Assembly (NCBI GenBank): GCA_002293535.1 | Contig: DBDK01000008.1 | Coordinates: 186,001 to 250,000 of the forward strand | Source of the DNA: Alistipes sp. UBA934 | GTDB taxonomy: Bacteria > Bacteroidota > Bacteroidia > Bacteroidales > Rikenellaceae | Length of the DNA: 64,000 bases | Direction of reading: 5' to 3' | Shown: piece by piece, positions 34,225 through 42,504 of the stretch | How the letters are laid out: every line of letters starts with the position of its first letter | Numbering within the stretch: position 1 is the stretch's first letter | The notes under the pieces: model-generated | What the model was told of the DNA's origin: nothing | Databases searched by the model: none | What the model saw: the letters and a program-made list of their open reading frames with translations, nothing else | Made by a program: the position numbers and the translations under genes

Positions 34225-34845
34225 TTATTTTTTACGACGCCTCTGTTGTCTGCTGTATTCGTCCTGAGCTCTTTTACGCCTCTCCTGAATCTCCAACTCC
34301 GTCATCTCCGAAACACGTTTTTTCGCCTCCTCGGAGGACAGGCGCCGGCGCTCCTCTTCTGCCTGTCGTTCACCTGCCTTAGAGGCATCGGTCAATCGTT
34401 TGAGATACGCCAATCTGTCATCGAGAAAACCTATGATCGACTGTACATTACCAGTCGAGAGATGCCTGAAACATCCCGAAATTTTTTCTTCTTCCTCGTT
34501 CAATCTTCTCGATATATCTTCAGAAGAGTTGTTCCTAAGGGTGTCTATCTCCTTTCGCACATCTGCCTTAAGAGTCTCTATTTTCATTAAATCCGAATAA
34601 AACAGATCCAATTGATACTCTATAAAGGCTCCGATCTTCAGGTTCGGAAGATTTTCAAACAGCTCTTTTCTTAGCGCCGGATAGAGATCAAAGAATATTT
34701 CGAATTTCTCAACATAATTGACATACTCTTCGGCCTCGCGCTTCAGCCTCTTGCGCTCTTGTTCTGCCTGTGCCGGTTTGCGGGAAGCAGCCTGCATCGC
34801 CTGAGCGATGGCTATGTATGATTGACAAAAACTCTTGACATCCAT
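34225..34845 (-). CDS. Coiled-coil protein of the export cluster
   Basis: 206 residues, no signal peptide, highly charged and almost all helical. N-terminal region (1-60) contains heptad-like repeats rich in Lys, Arg and Glu; residues 60-115 are more hydrophobic (A-F-I-E-Y-Q-L-D-L-F-Y-S-D-L); the last 60 residues are a single long E/R/K helix ending in RRRKK. No family recognised. Its gene overlaps the ATPase gene start-to-stop and comes before the WXG-like genes, so a chaperone or adaptor that delivers substrates is a reasonable guess, in the way EspG or EsaB-like proteins serve other type VII systems. Confidence 0.7.
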   Translation of the reverse strand: MDVKSFCQSYIAIAQAMQAASRKPAQAEQERKRLKREAEEYVNYVEKFEIFFDLYPALRKELFENLPNLKIGAFIEYQLDLFYSDLMKIETLKADVRKEIDTLRNNSSEDISRRLNEEEEKISGCFRHLSTGNVQSIIGFLDDRLAYLKRLTDASKAGERQAEEERRRLSSEEAKKRVSEMTELEIQERRKRAQDEYSRQQRRRKK

Positions 34846-37586
34846 TACATTGCCGTTTTTTGTTCGTAAATAGAAAACACTTCCTTCAATATCTTCCCAT
34901 CTTTTGTTTTAGCATTCCCCTCGAAACTATTGTAGAACACAAACGGGTCGGGATTATATGTTGCCGATTTCTCATCCGTCTGGATCAATCCGTGTCCTCT
35001 GCCCTTGGGCATCGAGCTCGATTCCGACAAAATACTTTCACCTCCGCCCTCCGAAAGGACGATCCTGTTTTCAAATTCCCCAAGAACCTGACGGTCGAAA
35101 ATCTCTTCCAATCCCTTGAAGTTGTGTGAATAGACCATTATGTGGATGCCCAAATCGGGACCAGATCTAAGTATCTTAATCAATTTATCGGTTATCGGCG
35201 ACACAGAGTAGCCGCTTTTTTTCAGATCTTTGGCGTTCTGAACATACGAAAGTGATAAAACGATGCGTCCCCTGTCGGCGTTTCCTATTCCATTTCTGTC
35301 GTTTTCAATGCGAACATTCAACTCCTGCTCTATAGCATCTACCAAATCGCCGATCCTACTTTTTCCGTAATAATAGATATTGTCGCACGAGTCGCATATT
35401 TGGGAATAATACCCGTAACGCGGATCGTCGGCGCTAAGAAAATCTACAATATGGAATTGACTGTTAGTCGGATTTTGCTTGGCCAGCTGGTAGTTGGCCA
35501 GCATAAGGGTGGACATCGCCGCCTCGATATCGCCGCCGACCATCAGCAGGTTGGAGCAGTGGTTGTTTCGGATCTTGAAATAGCTGTGTTCTCCTCTTAT
35601 GAAAGAGGGTGCACCAACATATATTTTCGACATCGAAGGCGTTCTTGCTATGGTTTGCGGATCCAAAGACGCTATCGAAGCAAAATTTGTGTTCTCCGTA
35701 ATTTCGCTGTTCGTGCTGCCATCGAACACATATCTGCGTTGAGAATAGCTCTCCAACTCGCCAAGCTTCGAATTACAGAAATTCACATAGTACGGCATTT
35801 TATCCGTAAAAGCACATTGGAATTTGATGTTTTCCCGAATATCGCCATTCTTATTGTTCAGGATCGCCTCCCCTTTCTTTGTCAGCTTGGCGGCCTCGTC
35901 ATTGTGCCCTCCCAAAACCTTTATGCTGTCATAATCCCTGAGGTTGAATGCAATTCGCAGAGTTATAAGGTCGGTATTAAAGTCGAGATTACGATAGCTT
36001 TGGGTCGAGAAGATAATATGTATGCCATATTTGCGACCCTCGCGGATAATCTTTTCGAGATGGAATCCCGCCTTTCGAGAAATCTTGTCCCCATTTTCCA
36101 ACAAAACCTGAAACTCGTCGATTATGACAAGGATTCTTGGCAGAATCTCTCCCGATTGTTTCCGATACTCCTCTATTTTCTCAATCGCCAATCTCAACTC
36201 CTCTCCTGCATTTTTGAAGAGTTCGGCCCTTCGATACATCTCGTCTATCAGATGCTCCAGTGCACTCACGGTATATTCCCGCTGATTTGTTATGGACACA
36301 AAAGTCGCGTGAGGCAAGGTTTCATAGGGCTTGAATCCGGTACCATTAGTACAGTCTATCAGATAAAAATTCAATTCACGCGGAGAATAGATGATAGAGG
36401 CATTACAGATTATGTCGTGCAACAAGACGGTCTTTCCATAACCGGGTCTTCCGCCGATCATCGCAAAATAATCGGCAGTATCTCCTCCGAGTTCAAAATA
36501 TACCGTATCGTCGATAGGCTTTTTACCGATCGGTATCTTAATGCCCTGACGGGAACTTGCCTGCCAATATTTCTGCGACTCGATCAAACTTTCGATATAC
36601 TCATCAAGCGAAATTATCGGCTGCTTCACATTCTCTGCTCTGCTATTGATCGCCTCGATAACCACGCCTATGTTTTCAGGCAGCTCAGTTTGGAATTGTA
36701 TACTGAAATTTTCGTTGAAGGCCTTATCAAAGATGGAGTTATCTATCTCATAGGAACCTTCGGAGGTGGGATAAATCACAGACGAGACATTCATAAACTC
36801 CGACGCGTCGAACCCGTATGGCCCTGCAACCGTATTGTCTATACTATAAAAAATATAGATCCCAGCCCTTGTGGCATTACGATTCTGGATCAGCTTATAA
36901 AAACGCTCCGTCAGATCTTTGGAAAAACCGTGTGGGAAGTTCGTGATGAATACAAAATGATACGGTACAGCCCCGACATCGGCCTTTTTGTTGTACTCTT
37001 CAAGTGTAGGGTACTTTATCAGTTGGTTTTGATTCAGATCGATAACCGTCTGCTCCAACTCCTTGATAAGCTCTTCAAGCTTCGACTCATCATTGACTAT
37101 GGCATCGGCCACTATTTTGTCCGACAGTCGATTCATTATACTGAACTTGTTACCGTAAGAGTGAGTGTCCACAAAATGGAACCTGGACATACCGGCGGGG
37201 ACGGACAACATAAGACGAAAGGCCAGTAACTGGAAAATATGTTGCAGCTCCTGTTCGTGATTTTTCCCCTGGTCGATAACAAAAGCCGTTGCGTTCGAAT
37301 CAGTGTATGGGAGTATGGCAGGAATGTATCCTTCAGCAAAAAGGTCTCCCTTAGGGAGTAGATTTCCTACTCTAAGAGCATAAGGCAATGGATAATCAGC
37401 ATTGTCATAAAGCAACATTCTGTTGAAATCCTGAACGGCATTAGGTGAGAAGCCGTAGCTTTCAAACAGCTCGGCAACCTGCTGCTTCGATTGCCCGATC
37501 TGCTCCTCCGACGATTTTCGCGTCTTCTCAAAGCTCGAATCGATCCCGGACAGAGTTTTCGAATATATTTTCTCTAACCCATTCAT
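34845..37586 (-). CDS. FtsK/SpoIIIE-type ATPase, EccC/EssC-like
   Basis: 913 residues. Three tandem RecA-like domains of FtsK/SpoIIIE type: D1 (about 85-310) with no Walker A; D2 (about 360-600) with GRPGYGKT (379-386) and Walker B I-L-V-I-I-D-E-F (485-492), so active; D3 (about 655-890) degenerate (VGGDIEAA at 683-690, no Lys). EccC/EssC proteins also have several such domains, but in mycobacterial EccC the first is the intact one. Unlike EccC/EssC, no N-terminal membrane segments or FHA domains are present here, so membrane attachment must come from partners. The predicted job is energising export of the WXG-like proteins. Confidence 0.85.
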   Translation of the reverse strand: MNGLEKIYSKTLSGIDSSFEKTRKSSEEQIGQSKQQVAELFESYGFSPNAVQDFNRMLLYDNADYPLPYALRVGNLLPKGDLFAEGYIPAILPYTDSNATAFVIDQGKNHEQELQHIFQLLAFRLMLSVPAGMSRFHFVDTHSYGNKFSIMNRLSDKIVADAIVNDESKLEELIKELEQTVIDLNQNQLIKYPTLEEYNKKADVGAVPYHFVFITNFPHGFSKDLTERFYKLIQNRNATRAGIYIFYSIDNTVAGPYGFDASEFMNVSSVIYPTSEGSYEIDNSIFDKAFNENFSIQFQTELPENIGVVIEAINSRAENVKQPIISLDEYIESLIESQKYWQASSRQGIKIPIGKKPIDDTVYFELGGDTADYFAMIGGRPGYGKTVLLHDIICNASIIYSPRELNFYLIDCTNGTGFKPYETLPHATFVSITNQREYTVSALEHLIDEMYRRAELFKNAGEELRLAIEKIEEYRKQSGEILPRILVIIDEFQVLLENGDKISRKAGFHLEKIIREGRKYGIHIIFSTQSYRNLDFNTDLITLRIAFNLRDYDSIKVLGGHNDEAAKLTKKGEAILNNKNGDIRENIKFQCAFTDKMPYYVNFCNSKLGELESYSQRRYVFDGSTNSEITENTNFASIASLDPQTIARTPSMSKIYVGAPSFIRGEHSYFKIRNNHCSNLLMVGGDIEAAMSTLMLANYQLAKQNPTNSQFHIVDFLSADDPRYGYYSQICDSCDNIYYYGKSRIGDLVDAIEQELNVRIENDRNGIGNADRGRIVLSLSYVQNAKDLKKSGYSVSPITDKLIKILRSGPDLGIHIMVYSHNFKGLEEIFDRQVLGEFENRIVLSEGGGESILSESSSMPKGRGHGLIQTDEKSATYNPDPFVFYNSFEGNAKTKDGKILKEVFSIYEQKTAM

Positions 37587-37609
37587 AATCGGTGGGCAAG
37601 GCGACCATT

Positions 37610-38245
37610 CTAAAGAGAGGTCTTGAATTTGAAAATAGTCTCTCCTAACTTGACAATGTCTCCATCGTGCAACTCCACTGTGTCTTCTTCTATGTCCTGA
37701 TCGTTCACAAATGTTCCGTGGGCAGACAGTTCGTCTTTGATCTTATACTTGTCCGCGCGGAACAAGATGGTAGCGTGTTTCCCGGAAACGGTCTTATCCT
37801 CTACCGTTATGTTGCTGTCTATGTCGCGCCCAACGACGTTTCGTCCTTCGTATATTTTATAGTCAATTCCCAACGGATCAAGGGAATAGGTAACCAGCCA
37901 TCCCACCAACCTACGCCTGTTGCGATACTCTTTCTTCTCTTGTATCTGTCCGGCTTCGTTCTCTTCCTCAACGTCGTCTATAAACTGCGTACCCTTGGCG
38001 ATATCATTTACGCTGCTTTTGCGCCTTTTTCCGGCAACAGGATTGTGCGAATCGAATATCTCGGTCTTAGTTCCCCTACCGGATCCGCCACCGGGAATAA
38101 TTTGCGTCTCACCGCCATCAAAATTATCGGGAATAACAGCAGTGCTGGTTCCGGCAGCTACGCCTTTCCCTCCCTTACAAAAAGGACACTCCTTAAGATC
38201 GTCCTTATACCAGTGGCCATTGGGGCATTTTTTAAAACCATCCAT
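37610..38245 (-). CDS. Zinc-ribbon and FHA domain protein
   Basis: 211 residues, soluble. N-terminus has a C-x3-H...C-x2-C pattern (Cys7, His11, Cys20, Cys23) that fits a small zinc ribbon. A flexible region (28-100) follows, rich in Gly and Thr. The C-terminal 80 residues are an FHA domain with G-R-D (near 138), S-G-K-H (about 154) and H-G-T-F-V-N in place of the usual N-G-T. FHA domains bind phosphothreonine, so this is a likely reader of the two kinases. In Firmicutes EssC carries two FHA domains within the ATPase; here FHA domains are separate proteins and this gene precedes the ATPase gene by 23 bases. First gene of the operon. Confidence 0.85.
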   Translation of the reverse strand: MDGFKKCPNGHWYKDDLKECPFCKGGKGVAAGTSTAVIPDNFDGGETQIIPGGGSGRGTKTEIFDSHNPVAGKRRKSSVNDIAKGTQFIDDVEEENEAGQIQEKKEYRNRRRLVGWLVTYSLDPLGIDYKIYEGRNVVGRDIDSNITVEDKTVSGKHATILFRADKYKIKDELSAHGTFVNDQDIEEDTVELHDGDIVKLGETIFKFKTSL

Positions 38246-38282
38246 AATATAGACAGATTTTCACGTTTAAAGTATATGGCAA

Positions 38283-38290
38283 CAAATATA
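38283..38290 (-). promoter_or_regulatory. Promoter box for the export operon (TATATTTG)
   Basis: TATATTTG on the minus strand with a TTG at 38312-38310 (19-base spacer), leaving a 37-base leader before the ATG at 38245. It is the only strong box seen upstream of the thirteen genes. Confidence 0.65.
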
Positions 38291-38310
38291 ATTATTTTTT
38301 ATGATTATAC

Positions 38311-38354
38311 AAAAAAGAAAAGTCCTTATTTATCGTGAGATAAATAAGGACTTT
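38311..38354 (-). terminator. Terminator of the tRNA-Lys transcript
   Basis: A perfect 16-base-pair stem (38319-38334 with 38339-38354), loop GTGA, followed on the minus strand by TTCTTTTTTG. It lies three bases after the tRNA end and separates tRNA transcription from the export operon. Confidence 0.88.
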
Positions 38355-38356
38355 CG

Positions 38357-38429
38357 TGCTCCCCCAGGGGCTCGAACCCTGGACCCCAACATTAAGAGTG
38401 TCGTGCTCTACCAACTGAGCTAGGGAAGC
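38357..38429 (-). tRNA. tRNA-Lys (anticodon CTT)
   Basis: 73 nucleotides with all four arms. Acceptor stem GCTTCCC pairs with GGGGAGC; D arm GCTC/GAGC; anticodon loop CTCTTAA with anticodon CTT reading AAG; T arm CAGGG/CCCTG with TTCGAGC loop. CCA is not encoded. Its 3' end faces the export operon. Confidence 0.95.
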
Positions 38430-38439
38430 AATGAGGCGA

Positions 38440-38447
38440 CAAAAGTA
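38440..38447 (-). promoter_or_regulatory. Promoter box for tRNA-Lys (TACTTTTG)
   Basis: TACTTTTG on the minus strand, 10 bases before the tRNA 5' end, with a TTG at 38469-38467 (19-base spacer). Confidence 0.7.
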
Positions 38448-38531
38448 CACAAAAAATCGAGAATCACAACTACCAAAGTATTATAAAATATCTTTATGAG
38501 TTTTTGCGTTCTATAAGTAAAAACTTAGGGA

Positions 38532-40880
38532 ATGCAGCTCAACTCATCAAAACTCCTCGAAAATCTGATAGCAATTTCGGCATTTGATGCCGAGAAGCAT
38601 CGCTATACAACCTATCTGATTGACCGTCTGTTTCTTATTCTGCTCGGCCAAGACAATTCTCACGCGATGAAGATGCTGCGCACGCGGCTCAAAGAGTGGG
38701 AGCTCTACCAGATAAAACTACGTATAGAACGCGAAATAAGAAAGGTCACCCAACCCCTTGTGGAGCAGGGTCGAGAGGCGTTTTATACCGAACTTCTCTC
38801 GAATCTGGCCGAAACGGCAGGTATCTGGGCAGGTGTGAATGCCGACGGAAATCCGACCGTAAAGGCCAACACGGGCCACCTGCTGATCCACATTCTGAAC
38901 TCTGCGGACAGCATCGCCGGACGGATCCTTGGAATGTATCACATTGTGGCGGGCGACGTGGGTCGGGAACTGGCAAAACTACCCGCTGAAGAGATGTATA
39001 TCAGCGAAATACGAATAATAAGACGGGCTCAACCGAGGCCCGAAGACGACGATTGGGAACCCTCCGACGACGAGCCGCAAAGCTCACGAAACTCCAAACC
39101 GGACCGTCAAAAGGGGGGCTCCTCAATCGATAAATTCGGCGTCGATATGACGCGCGCAGCTGCTCAGGGTAAGCTCGACGCAGTGGTCGGTCGGACGAAA
39201 GAGATCGAACGGATTATCCAAATCCTGGGCCGCCGCAAGAAGAACAATCCCGTACTGGTCGGTGAAGCCGGTGTGGGGAAAACCGCTATCGTAGAAGGAC
39301 TTGCGATCAAAATTGCGAGCGGAGACGTTCCGGAATCGCTGGCGGGCAAGAGGCTTTTTATGCTCGACATCGCATCGCTGGTGGCCGGCACGAAGTTCCG
39401 CGGCGAGTTCGAGGAGAGGCTCAAAAACCTGATCGACGAACTTGTAAAGAGCAGGGACACGATTGTTTTCATAGACGAAATACATACCATTGTGGGGGCG
39501 GGTTCGTCGCAGGGTAGCCTCGACACGGCTAACATACTCAAGCCGGCCCTGGCACGCGGTGAGATTCAGTGCATTGGTGCCACCACCCTGGACGAATATC
39601 GCGAAAACATCGAAAAGGATGCCGCACTCGAACGTCGTTTCCAAAAGATAATAATCGAGGCCACGAGTCGCGACGAAACGCTGGAAATTTTGCGCAAAAT
39701 CAAAGGCCAATATGAAAAATATCACGGAGTTACATATACCGATGAGGCTCTCATTGCGTGTGTCGATCTGACGGGACGTTACATTACCGACCGAAATTTC
39801 CCCGATAAGGCGATCGACGCGCTGGATGAGTGCGGGAGCAGTCGCAGTGGTGAAATTACCGCCGCACATATAGAAGAGGTAATCGGCACGATGACCGGAA
39901 TTCCGGTCGAGAAGGTTTCGCAGGACGAAAAGGGGCGCCTGTGTAAGCTGGCCGACCATCTCGGAGGTCTGGTAGTGGGACAACAGGAAGCTGTTGGTAA
40001 AGTCTCGCGCTCGCTTATCCGAAGCCGTTCGGGGCTCAAAGATCCGGGCAAGCCCATCGGGGTATTTATGTTCGTGGGGCCTACGGGAGTTGGTAAAACA
40101 CTGTTGGCAAAAGAGTTGTCTAAATGGATGTTCGACCGTCCCGACGCACTGATCCGAATAGATATGAGCGAATACGCCGAGAAGCACAACGTGAGCCGAC
40201 TGATCGGTTCTCCTCCAGGCTATGTCGGATACGGAGAAGGAGGCCAACTCACCGAAGCCGTGCGCCGCCAGCCCTATTCAGTGGTGCTGTTCGACGAGGT
40301 CGAGAAGGCCCATCCCGACATTTTCAACGTGATGTTGCAGATGTTCGACGACGGACACCTCACCGACGGACTGGGTCGCAAGGTCGATTTCAGAAATACC
40401 ATCATAATAATGACTTCGAACGTCGGGTCGCGGGCGATCTCCACCAAAGCGCCGATGGTCGGCTACAATACTTCGTCTACCGTGGAGCGCGAAACGGTCG
40501 GTCGCGAGGCCAAATACCGCAGCGCACTGGGTCAAAACTTCGCCCCGGAGTTTATCAACCGAATAGACGATATTGTGGTGTTCAACGTTTTGGGAGACGA
40601 AGATGTGGTGCAGGTGGTGGATCTCGAACTGACTCAATTGATCGTGCGTGCCGAGGCTCTCGGTTATACGTTAGAGGTTTTGGAAGAGGCTCGTTCTGAG
40701 CTCGCACAGAGAGGTTACGACCCTGAATATGGTGTGAGGTCACTCAAGCGCGTGATCCTCGACTGCATCGAAGAGCCTATGGCTGAGATGATCGTGGATG
40801 GCAGTGTGCACGCTGGCCAAAAATTGGTCGTAAAGTGCAAGGATGGTGATTTCAAATTACAGGTCACGAGTCAAGAATAA
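38532..40880 (+). CDS. ClpC-like AAA+ unfoldase without middle domain
   Basis: 782 residues. The N-terminal 165 residues form the Clp N domain in the divergent form of Bacteroidales. First AAA+ module: Walker A GEAGVGKT (244-251), Walker B FIDEIH (313-318). Second: GPTGVGKT (516-523), FDEVEK. A V-G-Y tripeptide (643-645) after T-S-N-V-G sits where ClpC has the ClpP-binding V-G-F loop, so it may work with ClpP. The region that carries the coiled-coil middle domain in ClpB/ClpC is reduced to about a dozen residues between L-D-E-C-G-S and I-T-A-A-H-I-E-E-V. Starts 100 bases after the tRNA promoter, opposite strand to the export operon; any link to it is speculative. Confidence 0.92.
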   Translation: MQLNSSKLLENLIAISAFDAEKHRYTTYLIDRLFLILLGQDNSHAMKMLRTRLKEWELYQIKLRIEREIRKVTQPLVEQGREAFYTELLSNLAETAGIWAGVNADGNPTVKANTGHLLIHILNSADSIAGRILGMYHIVAGDVGRELAKLPAEEMYISEIRIIRRAQPRPEDDDWEPSDDEPQSSRNSKPDRQKGGSSIDKFGVDMTRAAAQGKLDAVVGRTKEIERIIQILGRRKKNNPVLVGEAGVGKTAIVEGLAIKIASGDVPESLAGKRLFMLDIASLVAGTKFRGEFEERLKNLIDELVKSRDTIVFIDEIHTIVGAGSSQGSLDTANILKPALARGEIQCIGATTLDEYRENIEKDAALERRFQKIIIEATSRDETLEILRKIKGQYEKYHGVTYTDEALIACVDLTGRYITDRNFPDKAIDALDECGSSRSGEITAAHIEEVIGTMTGIPVEKVSQDEKGRLCKLADHLGGLVVGQQEAVGKVSRSLIRSRSGLKDPGKPIGVFMFVGPTGVGKTLLAKELSKWMFDRPDALIRIDMSEYAEKHNVSRLIGSPPGYVGYGEGGQLTEAVRRQPYSVVLFDEVEKAHPDIFNVMLQMFDDGHLTDGLGRKVDFRNTIIIMTSNVGSRAISTKAPMVGYNTSSTVERETVGREAKYRSALGQNFAPEFINRIDDIVVFNVLGDEDVVQVVDLELTQLIVRAEALGYTLEVLEEARSELAQRGYDPEYGVRSLKRVILDCIEEPMAEMIVDGSVHAGQKLVVKCKDGDFKLQVTSQE

Positions 40881-40884
40881 TTCG

Positions 40885-40892
40885 TAACTTTG
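40885..40892 (+). promoter_or_regulatory. Promoter box for the LRR-cutC operon (TAACTTTG)
   Basis: TAACTTTG five bases after the clpC-like stop codon, 26 bases before the ATG at 40919. Confidence 0.55.
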
Positions 40893-40918
40893 GGGCGATA
40901 AATAATCACTGGCTCCAA

Positions 40919-41794
40919 ATGAAAAAAATCATCTACCTGCTGGCCGTTGCGACCATCGCAGTGGCCGGCTGCAAAAAAGACCCGAAAGAACCCGTCGTCG
41001 AGCCCGAAACGGACGTTCTACAAATGATTCCCGATCCTGCTTTCAGGGCGTACTGCAACGAACAAATGGGCACCTGGGACACGAACAAGAACGGTAAACT
41101 CTCACCCGAAGAATCTGCACAGGTAACCGAGATCAGGGTGCGCTCTTTGTCTGTCAAAATCGTCTCCTTGGAGGGTATCCAACACTTCCCAAACCTGAGG
41201 TTTTTGGAGTGCCACAGCAGTGAACTCACCTCGATCGACGTTTCGAAAAATACCGCACTCACCACTTTGATTTGTTATAACGGTAAGCTCACCGAACTAA
41301 ATGTGTCGAATAACGTTGCGCTGGAGGGATTGGGCTGCGGAAACAACCCGATTACTTCGCTCGACATTTCGAGGAACACCTCTCTCACCTGGTTACGCTG
41401 CTATGAGAATCTGCTCACGGAGCTCGACGTGTCAAAAAATACGGCACTCACTCAATTGACTTGCTATGGTAATCAGCTTACGGAACTTGACGTATCGGAA
41501 AATACGGTGTTGGAATTTTTGGTATGCTATGATAATTTGATTACCTCGATCGACCTTTCGAAAAATGCCGCACTGGGATATTTGACCTGCTACAGCAACC
41601 AGCTCACCTCATTGGATATCTCCGGTAACACTGCCCTTGTCAGCCTCACCTGCTGGGGCAATCCCGGCGACGGGGTTTCTAAGTTTCCTGTTACGGCTTG
41701 GTTCGACAATACCGAAATCCCCTCCGACTTCTCCTCATCAAGCTGGGAGTCCGACGGCAAAAACATAACTCCCGACTATCGACGGGCTAACTAA
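40919..41794 (+). CDS. Leucine-rich-repeat lipoprotein
   Basis: 291 residues with lipoprotein signal (VAGC, Cys18). An I-P-D-P-A-F segment leads to an EF-hand-like loop (DTNKNGKLSPEE near 60-71), as in the proteins at 20177 and 47829. About seven 21-residue LRRs with the Cys-containing form LxxLxCYxNxLTxLDVSxN follow. The last 45 residues (V-T-A-W-F-D-N, then a Trp-rich end) match the C-terminus of the protein at 47829. Probably exposed on the cell surface; ligand unknown. cutC follows after 11 bases. Confidence 0.88.
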   Translation: MKKIIYLLAVATIAVAGCKKDPKEPVVEPETDVLQMIPDPAFRAYCNEQMGTWDTNKNGKLSPEESAQVTEIRVRSLSVKIVSLEGIQHFPNLRFLECHSSELTSIDVSKNTALTTLICYNGKLTELNVSNNVALEGLGCGNNPITSLDISRNTSLTWLRCYENLLTELDVSKNTALTQLTCYGNQLTELDVSENTVLEFLVCYDNLITSIDLSKNAALGYLTCYSNQLTSLDISGNTALVSLTCWGNPGDGVSKFPVTAWFDNTEIPSDFSSSSWESDGKNITPDYRRAN

Positions 41795-41805
41795 TTTTTC
41801 AGGCT

Positions 41806-42504
41806 ATGAAAAAGATTGAAACCGAACTTTGTGCTTTTTCGCCTGAGGCGGTCGCAATGGCGGCTGCCGAAGGTGCAACGCGCGTCGAACTTTGCAGCGC
41901 ACCGACCGAAGACGGTACAACACCCTCGGCGGCGGCCATAAAGCGTGCACGCGAAATCCCAAACATAGAACTGAGTGTGATGATCCGCCCTCGCGGAGGC
42001 GATTTCGTCTATTCTTCAGGAGAATTCGAAACTATGAAGCACGATATCGCCTTCGCCAGACAGTTGGGTGCTGACGGGGTCGTGTTCGGGCTGCTGACAG
42101 CGGAAGGAGATGTGGATATGGCTCGCACTAAAGAACTTGTGGAGCTGTCAAGACCTATGGAAGCGACTTTCCACAAAGCATTCGACGCCACACGAAATTG
42201 GGAACAGGCGCTCGAAGATATCATCGCAACGGGATGCGTTCGCATACTTACTTCTGGTCAGGGCCGCACGGCAATGGAAGGGATCGAAACCCTGCGCAAG
42301 CTGGTCCAAAAGGCCGACGGACGAATCGAAATTATGGCCGGAGGAGGTGTCAATCCATTGAATGCAGGTGAATTAGCCAATGCAGGAGTCGATGCACTGC
42401 ACTTCAGTGCACGGGCTTCCGGTGCGGAGGCTTCGGGCAAAACTCCCGATCCCCAAAACCCGCAAGTCGATCCCGAATTTATACGCAAAATAGTTCAACT
42501 ATGA
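41806..42504 (+). CDS. cutC: CutC family protein
   Basis: 232 residues, TIM-barrel. The N-terminus has E-L-C-A-F-S and G-A-T-R-V-E-L-C-S, then I-R-P-R-G-G-D-F-V-Y-S, and F-H-K-A-F-D, followed by R-I-L-T-S-G-Q, all hallmarks of CutC. The family was linked to copper homeostasis, but that role is debated. Cytoplasmic. The downstream transglutaminase gene overlaps by ATGA. Confidence 0.94.
   Translation: MKKIETELCAFSPEAVAMAAAEGATRVELCSAPTEDGTTPSAAAIKRAREIPNIELSVMIRPRGGDFVYSSGEFETMKHDIAFARQLGADGVVFGLLTAEGDVDMARTKELVELSRPMEATFHKAFDATRNWEQALEDIIATGCVRILTSGQGRTAMEGIETLRKLVQKADGRIEIMAGGGVNPLNAGELANAGVDALHFSARASGAEASGKTPDPQNPQVDPEFIRKIVQL

Larger units (their letters stand above)
22400..38245 (-). other. 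Candidate type VII-like (WXG100/FtsK-ATPase) export and phospho-signalling operon
   Basis: Thirteen genes on one strand, with gaps of at most 36 bases and several overlaps, from one promoter at 38283-38290. In transcription order: zinc-ribbon-FHA, FtsK/SpoIIIE ATPase, coiled-coil protein, WXG-like protein with extension, two WXG-like proteins, lipase-domain protein, VWA-FHA protein, PP2C phosphatase, secreted protein, kinase-FHA, kinase, PEGA/BACON protein. The WXG100 plus FtsK-ATPase pair is the shared core of type VII systems; the kinase/phosphatase/FHA/VWA set resembles known phospho-signalling modules. No EccD, EccB, EccE, EssA or EsaA homologue was seen. The system call is inference. Confidence 0.6.

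Noticed and set aside
35400..37229. A 609-codon open frame opposite the FtsK-type ATPase gene
   Set aside because: It lacks any recognisable motif or start context and lies wholly antisense to a gene with clear Walker motifs; a shadow frame.
38357..38429. tRNA end as a proven attachment site
   Set aside because: No integrase and no direct repeat of the tRNA 3' end was seen near the other border of the cluster, so I list only a possible link.
39123..40247. A 374-codon frame opposite the clpC-like gene
   Set aside because: Antisense to strongly conserved AAA+ motifs and its translation has no domain.
20940..41100. EF-hand-like loops in the LRR lipoproteins as evidence for a dockerin-cellulosome system
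   Set aside because: Only a single loop per protein is present and no paired dockerin repeat or cohesin domain was seen.
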